36,643 nucleotides of DNA from positions 1-36,643 of the forward strand of contig JALSNI010000047.1 of NCBI GenBank assembly GCA_026987075.1, written 5' to 3'. This document shows positions 18,199 to 27,528 of the stretch, one piece after another. The notes beneath the pieces were generated by a model. The model saw only the letters and a list, made by a program, of their open reading frames with translations, was not told the origin of the DNA and searched no databases. Positions within the stretch are counted from its first letter, which is position 1; each line of letters starts with the position of its first letter. Source of the stretch: Persephonella sp. GTDB lineage: Bacteria; Aquificota; Aquificia; Aquificales; Hydrogenothermaceae. The position numbers were made by a program, and so were the translations under genes.

Positions 18199-18627
18199 TT
18201 GGCAGAGATAGTAAAGATAGACCCTAAGGTTGCAAAATACGGAACAGGGAGAAGAAAAGAAGCTGTTGCAAGGGTTTGGATATTTCCCGGTTCAGGAAAA
18301 CTTTATGTGAAAAGCTCTTCTGGAAAAGAATGGGAAGGAAAGGAATATTTTGAGAGGGACATACTGATTGAAAAGATAAACATGCCTTTTGTTGTTACAG
18401 AAACACTTGGAAAGTTTGATGTGTATGCAACAGTAAAAGGTAGCGGAAAGCCTGCACAGGCAGAAGCTGTCATGTATGGAATAGCAAAGGCACTTCTTTC
18501 GTATAATCCAGAACTGAGACCTTCACTCAAGTCAGCAGGACTTCTAACAAGAGATGCAAGAATAAAAGAAAGAAAGAAATATGCACAGATGGGTGCAAGA
18601 GCCAAATACAGATGGTCTAAGCGTTAA
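18199..18627 (+). CDS. rpsI: 30S ribosomal protein S9
   Basis: A 142-residue protein with YGTGRRKEAVARVWI near the N-terminus and the conserved C-terminal tail ending in YRWSKR, which reaches the P-site tRNA. The region GLLTRDARIKERKKYAQMGAR is also typical. TTG start 18199 has GGAGG at 18185-18189. It lies 21 bases after rplM. A short hairpin terminator follows. Confidence 0.97.
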   Translation: MAEIVKIDPKVAKYGTGRRKEAVARVWIFPGSGKLYVKSSSGKEWEGKEYFERDILIEKINMPFVVTETLGKFDVYATVKGSGKPAQAEAVMYGIAKALLSYNPELRPSLKSAGLLTRDARIKERKKYAQMGARAKYRWSKR

Positions 18628-18630
18628 TAC

Positions 18631-18651
18631 AGGGAGATTTCTCTCCCTTTT
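18631..18651 (+). terminator. short terminator after rpsI
   Basis: AGGGAGA (18631-18637), loop TTTC, TCTCCCT (18642-18648), then three more T. The 7-bp stem is perfect but the T run is short, so termination may be partial, letting some transcripts continue into argC 12 bases on. Confidence 0.6.
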
Positions 18652-18662
18652 ACTAATTAACA

Positions 18663-19697
18663 ATGAAAATAGGAATAATCGGTGCTTCTGGATATACAGG
18701 AGCAGAGCTTATCAGAGGCCTTTCCTACTACAGGGAAGTAGAGATAAACCAGATAGTATCAAGAAGTTTTGCAGGTAAAAAACTAAAAGATGTTTTTCCA
18801 CACTTGTCTTACAGCAGATATCAGGATTTAACCTTTGAGGAAGAGGCAGATTTAGACTCTTCAGACTTTTATTTTCTTGCTCTTCCCCATCAGCCTTCAG
18901 TAGAGCTTGTAAAATCACTGCACGGAAAAGGGAAAAAGATTATTGACCTTTCTGCTGCATACAGGATAAAAAATCCTGACGCTTATTTAGAGTATTACGG
19001 ATTTGAGCATAAGTATTCAGATTTACTCTACCAGTCAGTTTATGGACTTCCTGAGATTTTCAGAGAAGAGATTGAAAATGCATCTGTCGTTGCAAATCCC
19101 GGATGTTATCCAACAGCAACGCTACTTGCAATATTTCCCGCTGTAAAGGAAGGAGTTGTTCAGTCAGACAGCATAACAGTTAATGCCCTTTCAGGGATTT
19201 CTGGAGCAGGAAGAAGCTTAAAACAGCAGTTTCATTATCCAGAAGCATATGGAGATGTCTATGCTTATAAACCTATTAAACACAGACATATTCCAGAGAT
19301 AGAAAATGTTATAAACACTATTTCAGAAAGAAAGCTAACAGTAAGGTTTACTCCCCACATAATACCTGTATCAAGGGGAATGGTTGCAACCATTACATTT
19401 AAAACCAGTATGAACAAAAAGCAGTTAGAAGAGCTATACAGATTAGAATACAGATACGAACCATTTATCAGGATAGTAAATCAGCCTCCCCATATAAAAA
19501 ATGTTGTAGGTTCAAACTTTTGCGACATATACATTGATTATGATAAAAGGACAGGAGATGCAGTTATCATATCAGCCATTGATAACATTGGGAAAGGTGC
19601 ATCTCTTCAAGCTCTGCAAAACTTTAACATCATGAATAAAATTCCTGAAGATAAATATCTGATGGAAATATCCCACATCTCAATTCTATTTCCCTAA
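18663..19697 (+). CDS. argC: N-acetyl-gamma-glutamyl-phosphate reductase
   Basis: A 344-residue NADPH-dependent enzyme of arginine biosynthesis. The nucleotide-binding motif is IGASGYTGAELIRGL (6-20), the catalytic cysteine is in VANPGCYPTA (C148), and FTPHIIPVSRGM and GKGASLQALQNFN complete the family pattern. Length is normal. ATG 18663 lies close behind the rpsI terminator and has no strong SD; a weak in-frame alternative was not found. No other arg genes are in the window. Confidence 0.96.
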   Translation: MKIGIIGASGYTGAELIRGLSYYREVEINQIVSRSFAGKKLKDVFPHLSYSRYQDLTFEEEADLDSSDFYFLALPHQPSVELVKSLHGKGKKIIDLSAAYRIKNPDAYLEYYGFEHKYSDLLYQSVYGLPEIFREEIENASVVANPGCYPTATLLAIFPAVKEGVVQSDSITVNALSGISGAGRSLKQQFHYPEAYGDVYAYKPIKHRHIPEIENVINTISERKLTVRFTPHIIPVSRGMVATITFKTSMNKKQLEELYRLEYRYEPFIRIVNQPPHIKNVVGSNFCDIYIDYDKRTGDAVIISAIDNIGKGASLQALQNFNIMNKIPEDKYLMEISHISILFP

Positions 19698-19740
19698 ATG
19701 ATGTTAAAATATTGAAAAAATCAGATACAGCAGGTATCAA

Positions 19741-20697
19741 TTGATAAAAAGGGAAAGGGCAAAAGAGATAATAGATAACTTCAAAAATAAGAAAATCCTT
19801 GTTATAGGAGACCTTATTTTAGACAGATATCTATGGGGTGAAGTGGAAAGGATATCTCCAGAAGCTCCTGTTCCTGTTGTTGATATAAAAAAAGAAACCT
19901 TCAACCCTGGTGGAGCATCAAACGTTGCATGGAATGTTTCCCAGCTTGGAGCTGAGGTTTTTATGTCGGGAGTCGTAGGAAAAGACGAAGCAGGAAAACT
20001 CCTGATTTCTCTTATTGAGGAAAAAAATATAAATCCCCTTATAGTTGTTGATGAAGAAAGACCAACAACTGAAAAAACAAGGGTTATAGCAGTCAGTCAA
20101 CAGCTACTGAGAATAGACAGAGAAAAAAGGGTAAATCTCTCCCAGTCTATTAGCAGAAAGCTTATTAATCAGATTAAACATGCTGTAAAAAAGATAGATG
20201 CTGTTATAATTTCAGATTACGGAAAAGGCGTAGTAACACAAAATCTTATGAACTTTCTAAAAAGTTTGGAAATTCCTGTATTTGTGGACCCAAAACCATC
20301 AAACTTTTATCTGTATAAGGGAATAACCACAATGACTCCAAACAGAAAGGAAGCTTATGAATGTGTAAAAAAAGACAAAAATGTCCCTGTTGAAAAAGTT
20401 GGGAAAGAGATAATGGAGTTTTTAGGGATAGATACCCTTCTTATAACCCTTGGAGCAGAAGGAATGGCTATATTTGAGGGGGAAAGGATAACAAAGATAC
20501 CAGCAAAGGCAAAAAAGGTTTTTGACGTTACAGGGGCTGGAGATACTGTTATATCTGTTCTTACCCTTTCTAAAATTTCCGGTGCATCGTGGAAAGAGGC
20601 AGCATCTTTGGCAAATTATGCAGCAGGATATGTGGTTGGTGAGATAGGAACGGCAACAGTAAGCCCGGAAGAGCTGTTAGAACTTATTCCAGACTGA
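19741..20697 (+). CDS. rfaE1: D-glycero-beta-D-manno-heptose-7-phosphate kinase (HldE kinase domain, stand-alone)
   Basis: A 318-residue PfkB-family sugar kinase. The start GDLILDRYLWGEVERISPEA and GGASNVAWNVSQLGA (58-72) are specific for HldE/RfaE kinase. The ATP/anion-hole motif DVTGAGDT is at 262-269. It makes heptose 1,7-bisphosphate for the ADP-heptose used in the LPS core. The adenylyltransferase domain found in E. coli HldE is absent, so it should be a separate gene elsewhere. TTG start 19741, with AGG upstream. It fits with the GT9 heptosyltransferase-like gene at 29441. Confidence 0.9.
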   Translation: MIKRERAKEIIDNFKNKKILVIGDLILDRYLWGEVERISPEAPVPVVDIKKETFNPGGASNVAWNVSQLGAEVFMSGVVGKDEAGKLLISLIEEKNINPLIVVDEERPTTEKTRVIAVSQQLLRIDREKRVNLSQSISRKLINQIKHAVKKIDAVIISDYGKGVVTQNLMNFLKSLEIPVFVDPKPSNFYLYKGITTMTPNRKEAYECVKKDKNVPVEKVGKEIMEFLGIDTLLITLGAEGMAIFEGERITKIPAKAKKVFDVTGAGDTVISVLTLSKISGASWKEAASLANYAAGYVVGEIGTATVSPEELLELIPD

Positions 20698-20763
20698 ACT
20701 TTACTAACAAAGCTGTTGCAGGTTATTATATTGTTACAAAAATAAAGATAAAGAGGTTATTTG

Positions 20764-21009
20764 ATGCTGATTAAATTTTTTATAAAACCAAGAAAAGGAG
20801 TTCTTGACCCTCAAGGGAGAGCTGTTTCTGAAAACTTAAGGTCTTTAGGTTTTGATAATGTGAAGGATGTTAAAGTGGGAAAGTATATAGAAGTATATCT
20901 GGAAGAGAAGAATAAGGAAAAGGCTGTAGAACAGGCAAAAGAGATGGCAAAAAAGGCTTTAGTAAACGAGCTGATTGAAGATTACGAATTTGAAGTGGTG
21001 GAGGACTGA
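20764..21009 (+). CDS. purS: phosphoribosylformylglycinamidine synthase subunit PurS
   Basis: About 81 residues, with the small-subunit pattern FIKPRKGVLDPQGRAV and ENLRSLGFDNVKDVKVGKYIEV. It bridges PurL and PurQ in the FGAM synthase complex of purine synthesis. ATG 20764 is preferred over the TTG one codon before because AGAGG then has normal spacing. purQ follows 2 bases after the stop, with its SD (GGAGG) inside the purS end. PurL is not in the window. Confidence 0.94.
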   Translation: MLIKFFIKPRKGVLDPQGRAVSENLRSLGFDNVKDVKVGKYIEVYLEEKNKEKAVEQAKEMAKKALVNELIEDYEFEVVED

Positions 21010-21011
21010 GG

Positions 21012-21701
21012 TTGAAATTTGGCGTTGCAGTTTATCCTGGTTCAAACTGTGATTACGACACATACAGGGTTATAAGAGATGTCCTGAAGGAAGATGTTCA
21101 GCTGATAGATTACAGAAGAACAGATATAGACCATTACGACTGTATAATCCTTCCTGGCGGATTTTCCTTTGGAGATTACCTCAGACCAGGAACACTTGCA
21201 TCACATACACCACTAACAGGAGCTATAAAGGATTTTGCTAAAAAAGGAAAGTTAGTTATAGGTATATGCAACGGCTTTCAGATACTGACAGAAGCCCATC
21301 TACTTCCGGGAGCATTGATGCCTAACATTCACGGAAAGTTTGTGTGCAGACATCAGTATCTCAGAGTTGAAAATGCAGACACCCCTTTTACGAACCAGTG
21401 TGAAGAAGGTCAGATTTTAAAAATACCAATTGCCCATCACGATGGGAATTATTTTGTAGATGAAGATACACTCAGGAAAATGGAGGATAACGGGCAGATA
21501 ATACTGAGATACTGCGATGAGTTTGGAAATATCACAGAAGAAGCAAATCCAAACGGCTCTATAAGAAACATAGCCGGCGTATCAAACGAAAAGAAGAATG
21601 TGTTTGGTCTTATGCCCCACCCTGAAAGGGCTTCTGAGAGTATTTTGGGAACAGAGGATGGGCTGTACATACTCCGCTCTATATTAGAGTATCACTCCTG
21701 A
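21012..21701 (+). CDS. purQ: phosphoribosylformylglycinamidine synthase subunit PurQ
   Basis: A 229-residue class I glutamine amidotransferase supplying ammonia to PurL. YPGSNCD near the N-terminus, the nucleophile in GICNGFQIL (C86) and the His-Glu pair in MPHPERA (H203, E205) are present. TTG start 21012, with GGAGG at 20999-21003. The 3' end overlaps the convergent tlpA-like gene by 10 bases. Confidence 0.96.
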   Translation: MKFGVAVYPGSNCDYDTYRVIRDVLKEDVQLIDYRRTDIDHYDCIILPGGFSFGDYLRPGTLASHTPLTGAIKDFAKKGKLVIGICNGFQILTEAHLLPGALMPNIHGKFVCRHQYLRVENADTPFTNQCEEGQILKIPIAHHDGNYFVDEDTLRKMEDNGQIILRYCDEFGNITEEANPNGSIRNIAGVSNEKKNVFGLMPHPERASESILGTEDGLYILRSILEYHS

Positions 21702-22159
21702 ACAAGCCTGTTTAATACTTTTATAATACTTTTTTCCCTTCCAGAACCTATAATCTTCCTTACAACTTTCAGATTTTTATCTAAAATTACTGTTATTGGC
21801 GTTCCAAATATGCCAAAAGCAGACCGTGCTTTATAATCAGCTATCAAAACAGGAAGGTCAAACTTCCACTCTCTTTTTCTCTCCTCTATCTGCAGTATGT
21901 CTGTTGTTCCTATAACCACAGCATAAAAGTGAGCCTTTCCTTTGTATTGTTTTGCTATTTTGGAAACAGCAGGCAGTTCTTTTTTACAGGCATGACAGTA
22001 AAGCTGCCAGAAAATTAAAACCACAGGTTTACCTTTGAGCTGGGAAAGATAGACAGTTTTACCGTTTATGTCTGTGAATTTAACCTTTTCTAAATCCTTT
22101 CCGTAAGAAAAAAACACAACAGATATTGAAGCAATAAGGCTCATTACTATATTAATCAT
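21692..22159 (-). CDS. TlpA/ResA-like thioredoxin-fold protein
   Basis: 155 residues from ATG 22159, chosen because GGAGAG sits right upstream and the protein then starts with a signal or anchor helix (MINIVMSLIASISVVFF). A longer frame to 22258 would overlap the divergent dGTPase start. The redox motif is WQLYCHACKKELP (C55, C58), and the cis-proline context is FGTPITVI. It is likely periplasmic, reducing disulfides, for example in cytochrome c maturation; cbb3 cytochromes are encoded in this window, but that link is inference. The 3' end overlaps purQ. Confidence 0.85.
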   Translation of the reverse strand: MINIVMSLIASISVVFFSYGKDLEKVKFTDINGKTVYLSQLKGKPVVLIFWQLYCHACKKELPAVSKIAKQYKGKAHFYAVVIGTTDILQIEERKREWKFDLPVLIADYKARSAFGIFGTPITVILDKNLKVVRKIIGSGREKSIIKVLNRLVQE

Positions 22160-22210
22160 AGAACTCTCCGAAAGGTTATTTAGATATAAATATATTACAG
22201 TAGGTGAAAA

Positions 22211-23242
22211 ATGAAAGTAAGAGAGGAGATAGAACAGCTTGAGTATCAGATTCTTCATCCACGCTCAGCTAAAAGCAGAGAGGCAAAAAGGGAAAGGGAA
22301 GAGAAGGAGTGTGACCTGAGGACTAAATTCCAGAGAGACAGGGATAGAATACTCCACTCAAAAGCATTCAGGAGATTAAAGCACAAAACACAAGTATTCC
22401 TGTCCCCTGAGGGAGACCACTACAGAACAAGAATGACACACACCCTTGAAGTCGCCCAGATAGGAAGAACCATAGCAAGAGCTCTAAGACTGAACGAAGA
22501 CCTTGTGGAAGCAATAGCACTTGGACACGACTTGGGACATACACCTTTTGGACATGCAGGAGAGTTTATACTGAAAGAGGGAGCATCTTACCACCATGCG
22601 AAACAGAGCCTTAGAGTAGTTGAAAAACTTGCAAATGAAGGAAAAGGGCTGAATCTTACTGAAGAAGTTAGAGATGGAATACTGAAACACAGTAAAGGTT
22701 CTTCACCTTTAATAACAGAAGGAAACATGCCAAAGACTTTAGAAGGAGAAATAGTAAGGATAGCAGATAAGATAGCTTACATAAATCACGACCTTGAAGA
22801 TGCAGTGAGGGCAAAACTGATATCAGAAACAGACATACCTAAAAGTATAAGGAATGTGTTAGGAGAAACAAAGTCAGAGCGTATTACAACCATAGTAAAA
22901 AGCATAATAAACACAACTATAGAAGACGGATACAAACATATTGTGATGGAAGAGAAAGTATACAACGCAATGTATCAGCTGAGGCAGTGGCTTTTTGATA
23001 ATGTTTACCTATCAAAACCTGTAGTTGTTGAGCTTGAAAAGGGTAAGGGAATAGTAAAAGCGTTATACGAGTATTACCTTGAACACTACGAAGAGATACC
23101 CTATTACCACAAATATCTTCAGCTCTGGGGAGAATACGACCCAAAACAGGCTGCTGTTGACTATGTGGCAGGTATGACAGATAGGTTTGCAATCAGAACA
23201 TACCAGAAAATCTTCATCCCAAAAGGCTGGCAGATAATTTAG
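22211..23242 (+). CDS. dgt: deoxyguanosinetriphosphate triphosphohydrolase-like protein
   Basis: A 343-residue HD-domain dNTPase that releases tripolyphosphate. Metal-binding HD motif residues are visible: H77 (RMTHTLEVAQ), H106-D107 (LGHDLGHTPFGHAGE) and the later D in RIADKIAYINHDLEDA. The N-terminal FRRLKHKTQVF segment is characteristic of the dGTPase family. It resembles the type 2 (shorter) dGTPases. ATG 22211 is preceded by GTAGGTG, and the gene is divergent from the TlpA-like gene. The 3' end overlaps the last pilus gene by 4 bases. Confidence 0.93.
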   Translation: MKVREEIEQLEYQILHPRSAKSREAKREREEKECDLRTKFQRDRDRILHSKAFRRLKHKTQVFLSPEGDHYRTRMTHTLEVAQIGRTIARALRLNEDLVEAIALGHDLGHTPFGHAGEFILKEGASYHHAKQSLRVVEKLANEGKGLNLTEEVRDGILKHSKGSSPLITEGNMPKTLEGEIVRIADKIAYINHDLEDAVRAKLISETDIPKSIRNVLGETKSERITTIVKSIINTTIEDGYKHIVMEEKVYNAMYQLRQWLFDNVYLSKPVVVELEKGKGIVKALYEYYLEHYEEIPYYHKYLQLWGEYDPKQAAVDYVAGMTDRFAIRTYQKIFIPKGWQII

Positions 23243-23715
23243 TATTCAATGATAACTGTTAGGATATCCTGGTAATCATTTGCAGCAGAAACATTCTGCA
23301 TAGGAGGGATAACACCAGTTATTGTAAAAACTTTTTCAGAAAAACCTGTTGTGTCTACAGTAATACTGCTGTTAATAGAGCATGTTCCATCTCCTCCACT
23401 ACCCCATATACAGCTATGATAATAGAGATTATAAAATAATTTCCCCCTTGTTGAAGGAGAAAGAAGGTATCTTCTACTTGGATTTTTGCTGTTTCCACCA
23501 ATAATCTTCACAGAAAAGTAAGCAGTACCATTTCCTGAACATCTGACTTTCAGATACCCAAAGCTCCTTTTTACTGTAGTTTCAAATGGATTATAGTTAC
23601 CAAAATATATATCTTCCATCTCAGCTGTGCAGCTTACTGAGTAACTGTGGTGTTTTTTTACCTGTGCAAAAGAAAGGTTAATAAACAGTATAACTACCAT
23701 AGTGTATATCCACAT
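23239..23715 (-). CDS. spore coat protein U domain pilin, possible tip subunit
   Basis: A 158-residue exported protein with a signal peptide (about 1-17, ending NLSFA) and one SCPU domain, the subunit fold of archaic chaperone-usher pili. Cysteines at positions matching the other pilins (VSCTAEM, VRCSGNG) and the closing strand (IPPMQNVSAANDYQDILTVIIEY) are present. It carries an extra cysteine pair (SCIWGSGGDGTC). It is the last gene of the operon, after the usher, which is the position of the tip adhesin CsuE in Acinetobacter Csu pili. CsuE has two domains and this has one, so tip function is a guess. Confidence 0.8.
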   Translation of the reverse strand: MWIYTMVVILFINLSFAQVKKHHSYSVSCTAEMEDIYFGNYNPFETTVKRSFGYLKVRCSGNGTAYFSVKIIGGNSKNPSRRYLLSPSTRGKLFYNLYYHSCIWGSGGDGTCSINSSITVDTTGFSEKVFTITGVIPPMQNVSAANDYQDILTVIIEY

Positions 23716-23716
23716 T

Positions 23717-26232
23717 TTAATTCCCCCCTATTTCAAGGCTTTCTCTAAACTCCAGAAATTCTTCTAATTCGTCAAACTGTTCTGAATCAATGTTGTATAC
23801 TTTAATTTCCTTTCTGATAACTGTCTTTTCACTTTTTACAGATGAATGACTTTTTACAGCAATTTTCTTTTGAACATTGTTTTTAATGCTGTCTTCTTTT
23901 TCTTTGACAATAATACTATCTTTAGGAGACACACACTTATACTTTCCTATGAAAGGAACAACTTTGTTTATTACACTTTTATCTATATTTACTTTAAAAC
24001 TACACTTTCCGTATCCGTAATCTATTTCTATTGTATGTTCTCCTTCTGTTATGTTTTCTATAAATGCCTTTCCATTAAATCCTAACATTCCTATCTTATT
24101 ACCATCTACATAAAATCCTGTTCCTGCTGGAGGTGGCTCTCCTTCAAACTCTATTCTCAGACGAACAGAGTTCATCTTTTTTGATTTAAACTTAAGAATG
24201 TATCCGTGTTCTTTATAAGGAACAAAAGAATAGATATTTTTCTCAATATAAGTTTTCATATCCAGTGATTCTGGATTTATTCTGATTTCATTGGGGTTAT
24301 ATGCATACAGAGTTGGAATAAACAGTATTCCATTTTCATCTGTTTTACCTATAGGTCTGTTGTTAACTGTTATCTCTGCACCTTTTACTGGTGGCTCAAT
24401 CTTTACTATTCCAAAACTGTCATATGATTTTCTCTTTATATAAAAGTTCCCATCCATATAAATCAAATCTCCCCTTAATCCTAATCTGTAGGATAAATCC
24501 CTGTTATAGCCTGTGGTATAGGATACATGGGAAAACAGGTCAGCCATCTCTGTGCTAAGATTAAATCTACTGAAAATCCTTGAATAGCTGTCTGTTCTGT
24601 CTGCAGATACGTCGTATCCTAAACCTTTTTTCCCAGCAAGGTTTTTAGATAACCTAAGGGAATAGTATTTTTGTTTTTTATTATCCTGATACGTAAATTT
24701 ACCTGAGTGAGAAGAACCAAGGGGCATGGAAATAGCTCCTCTGAAAGTTTCTCTTTTTTCATCAGATTTGTATATGTTGTATGTAAGTATGAAAGATAGC
24801 CTTTTGAAAAAGTTCTTTGAGTAGGAGATATTAATATTAGTATTATCTTCCGCATCAACATAGCTCCTTTTTACGTAAGAAAGCGATAAACTTCCAAAAC
24901 TGAACAGATTAAATCCTAAAAATGCATTGTAGTAATCTTTAGGTTTTCCAACAACAGAAGATGGCTGAAAGAAGTTTTTATCACTTTTTATTGCAGTAAG
25001 CCTGATATTTAAAAGTTTGAAACTTTTACCATACTCTAAACCATACTGAAAACCTGTGGAGGAGTTATTTTTGTCGTAAGAAAAGGCTATTTTGGGAGAT
25101 AAAAGTCCAAACTTTCCTAAAAGGTAGTAAGCAGAAAATCCTGTATTCAAACCATCCTGTCCCTGAAGATACAGGTTTGCTTCCCCTGTAAATCTATCTG
25201 TAAATCCTTTTTTATACATTCCAGATAGCACAAATTTTGAATAATCAAAATCTTTTATTAGATAGTTTTTTCTTAAAAAACCTGCTGAAAAGGAATACTC
25301 AGAAAGTCCTTTTTTTAAAAGGTTTAGACTCGTGATATATGGAATTTCTACTACCTTTTCTCTACCTAATACGTCTCTTATTACTACTCTCATCTTTCCT
25401 TCTGGTGATATCACAGGTATGTCCCTGATTTCAAAAGGTCCTGGTTTTAACTCCTTAGAAAAAACTTTTGCGTTATCCACGAATATATCAACGGAGGAAG
25501 GTAGTGCAGTTTCCCCTGCAAAGTCTGGCAGTGGATATGTTATTATGTCAGGTCTCAGGGAGTAATCTGTTCCAACCCTTATTCCTCCTATTCTGAGCAC
25601 AGTATTAAAGTAAGAGTCCTGAGAGTAAACATCTCCAAATTCAATAGTCCTGATGTTTGGCACATCTGTTATTCTGAATGTCGTGTTAAGCCTGACAAAT
25701 TTCCTTTCTGTTTCTGAGTAGTTGAGATTAAAGTCAGATATAAGATTTACCTCGTCAAAGAAGTAGTTTAGCTTCAGATATGTTCTGAGCATGTTACTTG
25801 AGATATACTTAGAATACATTGTGTCGTAGGATACCACAAAACCCTTGCTTTTTACAGGGTCTAACTTCTTCCTTTCTTTTTTTAGTTTCTCTTTTTCAAA
25901 AAATTTAGGAGGAACAGTTATGTTTGCTGTGAGGAGGTTATAATTAATTTCAGACTTTACGCCATCTACACAGGTTATGCAATAATAAAGCTGATTTTTT
26001 ATTAATGTATCAAATGTATTGGGAAGTTTTGTCAGCCCTACTCTTTCTAAAATTGATTTTTTTACATAAAGACTTTTTTTTTAGTGTAAACTATATCGTC
26101 TCCTATGCTGATACCGTTAATGTAAAGCCCAAGTATTAACAGCCTGTAATCTTTCCCATCTGCAGTTTTACCATAAGAGAAACTGTTTATGCATAAACAT
26201 AAGCTACAGATTAATAATAAACTCTTTTTCAT
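23717..26232 (-). CDS. outer-membrane usher protein, frame broken at a run of nine A
   Basis: An outer-membrane pore that assembles pilus subunits. Reading starts at ATG 26232 with a signal peptide (MKKSLLLICSLCLCINSFSYG) and runs through LLILGLYINGISIGDDIVY to K53 in an A9 tract (26074-26082 on the plus strand as T9), then ends after VFM at a stop. The frame one base over continues without a stop (SLYVKKSILERVGLTKLP, ITCVDGVKSEINYNLLTANITVPP) into a 706-residue open frame from GTG 25837, covering the beta-barrel, plug region and C-terminal domains. One added A (or two fewer) gives about 838 residues, a normal usher length. It could be phase-variable, rescued by slippage, a pseudogene or a sequencing error. 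ATG 26232 overlaps the chaperone end by 29 bases. Confidence 0.85.
26074..26082 (-). repeat. A9 homopolymer at the usher frameshift
   Basis: Nine consecutive T on the plus strand (A on the coding strand) at codons 51-53 of the usher. A second run of seven A lies ten bases further (26057-26063). Runs of this length are prone to polymerase and ribosome slippage. Confidence 0.9.
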
Positions 26233-26950
26233 CTTCTGTTATTATCTTTATTTTGTCTGGAATTTCCTGAAACTCTGTCTCTTTTTTATCTTTATCTTTA
26301 GGAGGTTTGATAGTTAAAACTATTTCTTTTTGAGGCAGAACATACAGAGCCATTTTTTGTCTGTAAATTTCTTTATCACCTTTTATAAGAATTACGTTCA
26401 GTATTCTGGAAAAAGCATTTCCACTATTTCTTACAAGTAGTGAAACTTCTTTTTTGGATACATTTTGAGGTAAAAACGAAAGATTGTAATAAAGCTCTGT
26501 GCCAGGGGGGTTTATAAAAATAGGAACACTTAAATGTAGAACTACCTGGACAACAGTTTTTATACTTTTAGGCTTTTCTTCAAATTTTAACTCTTCTGGT
26601 AGCTGTTTCAGTATAAGTCTGTAGGTTCCCTGAACTTTAGAGTCGTATCCTCCCAAATACGCAAGTTTCACCAGCTGTTTCTGTCTCGGTTCTAATTTTA
26701 TGAAAGGTGGAACGACAACCATGTCTTCTGTGTCTTCTAATACAAAACTGCCATCTTTTTTTTGACTCCATTTTTTTACTTCTGTTTCAATTCTTATTGT
26801 TTTATCTGTTAGACTCTGTATCTCAAAGACAGCAGTATTTTTTTGTGGATTCATATATATCCTTATAGGTTTTATGGCAAAATCCAGAGCAAAAGCAGGA
26901 AAGAAATAAAAAAAGGAAAAGAGGAGTAGGGTTATGTATAATTTTTTCAT
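26204..26950 (-). CDS. periplasmic pilus chaperone (PapD-like fold)
   Basis: A 248-residue exported protein with signal peptide (about 1-21, ending PAFA) and the two-immunoglobulin-domain pattern of pilus chaperones. The N-terminal domain has LDFAIKPIRIYMNPQKNTAVFEIQ and the edge-strand region FIKLEPRQKQLVKLAYLGG, then a longer F1-G1 region (TYRLILKQLPEE), followed by a second beta domain. It would cap SCPU pilins and deliver them to the usher, as CsuC does. It lies 24 bases after the second pilin and its last codons overlap the usher start. Confidence 0.86.
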   Translation of the reverse strand: MKKLYITLLLFSFFYFFPAFALDFAIKPIRIYMNPQKNTAVFEIQSLTDKTIRIETEVKKWSQKKDGSFVLEDTEDMVVVPPFIKLEPRQKQLVKLAYLGGYDSKVQGTYRLILKQLPEELKFEEKPKSIKTVVQVVLHLSVPIFINPPGTELYYNLSFLPQNVSKKEVSLLVRNSGNAFSRILNVILIKGDKEIYRQKMALYVLPQKEIVLTIKPPKDKDKKETEFQEIPDKIKIITEDEKEFIINL

Positions 26951-26973
26951 TTATCCCCTCTTTCAAACATTCA

Positions 26974-27477
26974 TTAATAGGCTATATTTATTGTTACTGT
27001 GTCAGAATAAGTTCCAACTGGAGCAGGTTGTCCTCCAAAAGATACTGCGATGTGAAATGCAGATGGAGGGTCCCATGAAGGTGCAATCATAGATATAGGA
27101 TTTGCAAATAGATTGGAAGTAGAGGCAGAAGAGCTACCATAGTTAACTGTTGCACTTAACTGGTAATTAATTTGTAAAGTTGGGTCATCATCTTTTACCA
27201 TTATACCTAATGGTCCAGAAGGATTGTTAGAGCTTGTAGCAGACAATGTAAAGTCTGTCCCCCTTACACATCTAAAGTTAATAGTTCCTACAGAAACACT
27301 TATTGGCTCAAAAGGGTTATAATCCATATTAATATCGTTAACAGGATTGAGTATTTCACAGTAAGGATTTACAGTTACAGACACGCCAATATTATCATCT
27401 GCAGTGCTTCCATAGGAAACCCCAGATAATAATGCTATTGACAATCCACTGACTGCTAACTTTTTTTTCCAGTCCAT
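26974..27477 (-). CDS. spore coat protein U domain pilin (second subunit)
   Basis: A 167-residue protein with a signal peptide (about 1-23, LLSGVSYG) and one SCPU domain. It shares with the first pilin the pattern VTVNPYCEILN ... MDYNPFEP ... INFRCVRGTDFTLSAT and the C-terminal strand GTYSDTVTINIAY, with two cysteines placed to form the domain disulfide. It is probably a minor or adaptor pilin (CsuA/CsuB-like), because it lies after an intercistronic hairpin behind the likely major pilin. SD GGGGGAG precedes ATG 27477. Confidence 0.88.
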   Translation of the reverse strand: MDWKKKLAVSGLSIALLSGVSYGSTADDNIGVSVTVNPYCEILNPVNDINMDYNPFEPISVSVGTINFRCVRGTDFTLSATSSNNPSGPLGIMVKDDDPTLQINYQLSATVNYGSSSASTSNLFANPISMIAPSWDPPSAFHIAVSFGGQPAPVGTYSDTVTINIAY

Positions 27478-27502
27478 TTTTCACTCCCCCTACAAAGAAA
27501 GT

Positions 27503-27517
27503 GGGGCATAAAGCCCC
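27503..27517 (-). other. intercistronic hairpin between pilin genes
   Basis: GGGGC-ATAAA-GCCCC (read on the plus strand), lying between the first and second pilin genes. On the transcribed strand a further G extends the 5' arm and the 3' side is followed by ACTTTCTTTG, not a strict T run. It could be a partial terminator or an RNA-processing stop that leaves more mRNA for the first pilin than for the assembly genes. Confidence 0.55.
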
Positions 27518-27528
27518 CTTAGAGAAAA

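Noticed and set aside
22160-22258. 33-residue N-terminal extension of the TlpA-like protein
   Set aside because: It overlaps the divergent dGTPase start, and a clear SD and signal helix support ATG 22159.
25837-25839. GTG at 25837 as the true usher start
   Set aside because: The protein would lack a signal peptide and the N-terminal chaperone-binding domain, both of which are encoded just upstream and interrupted only at A9.
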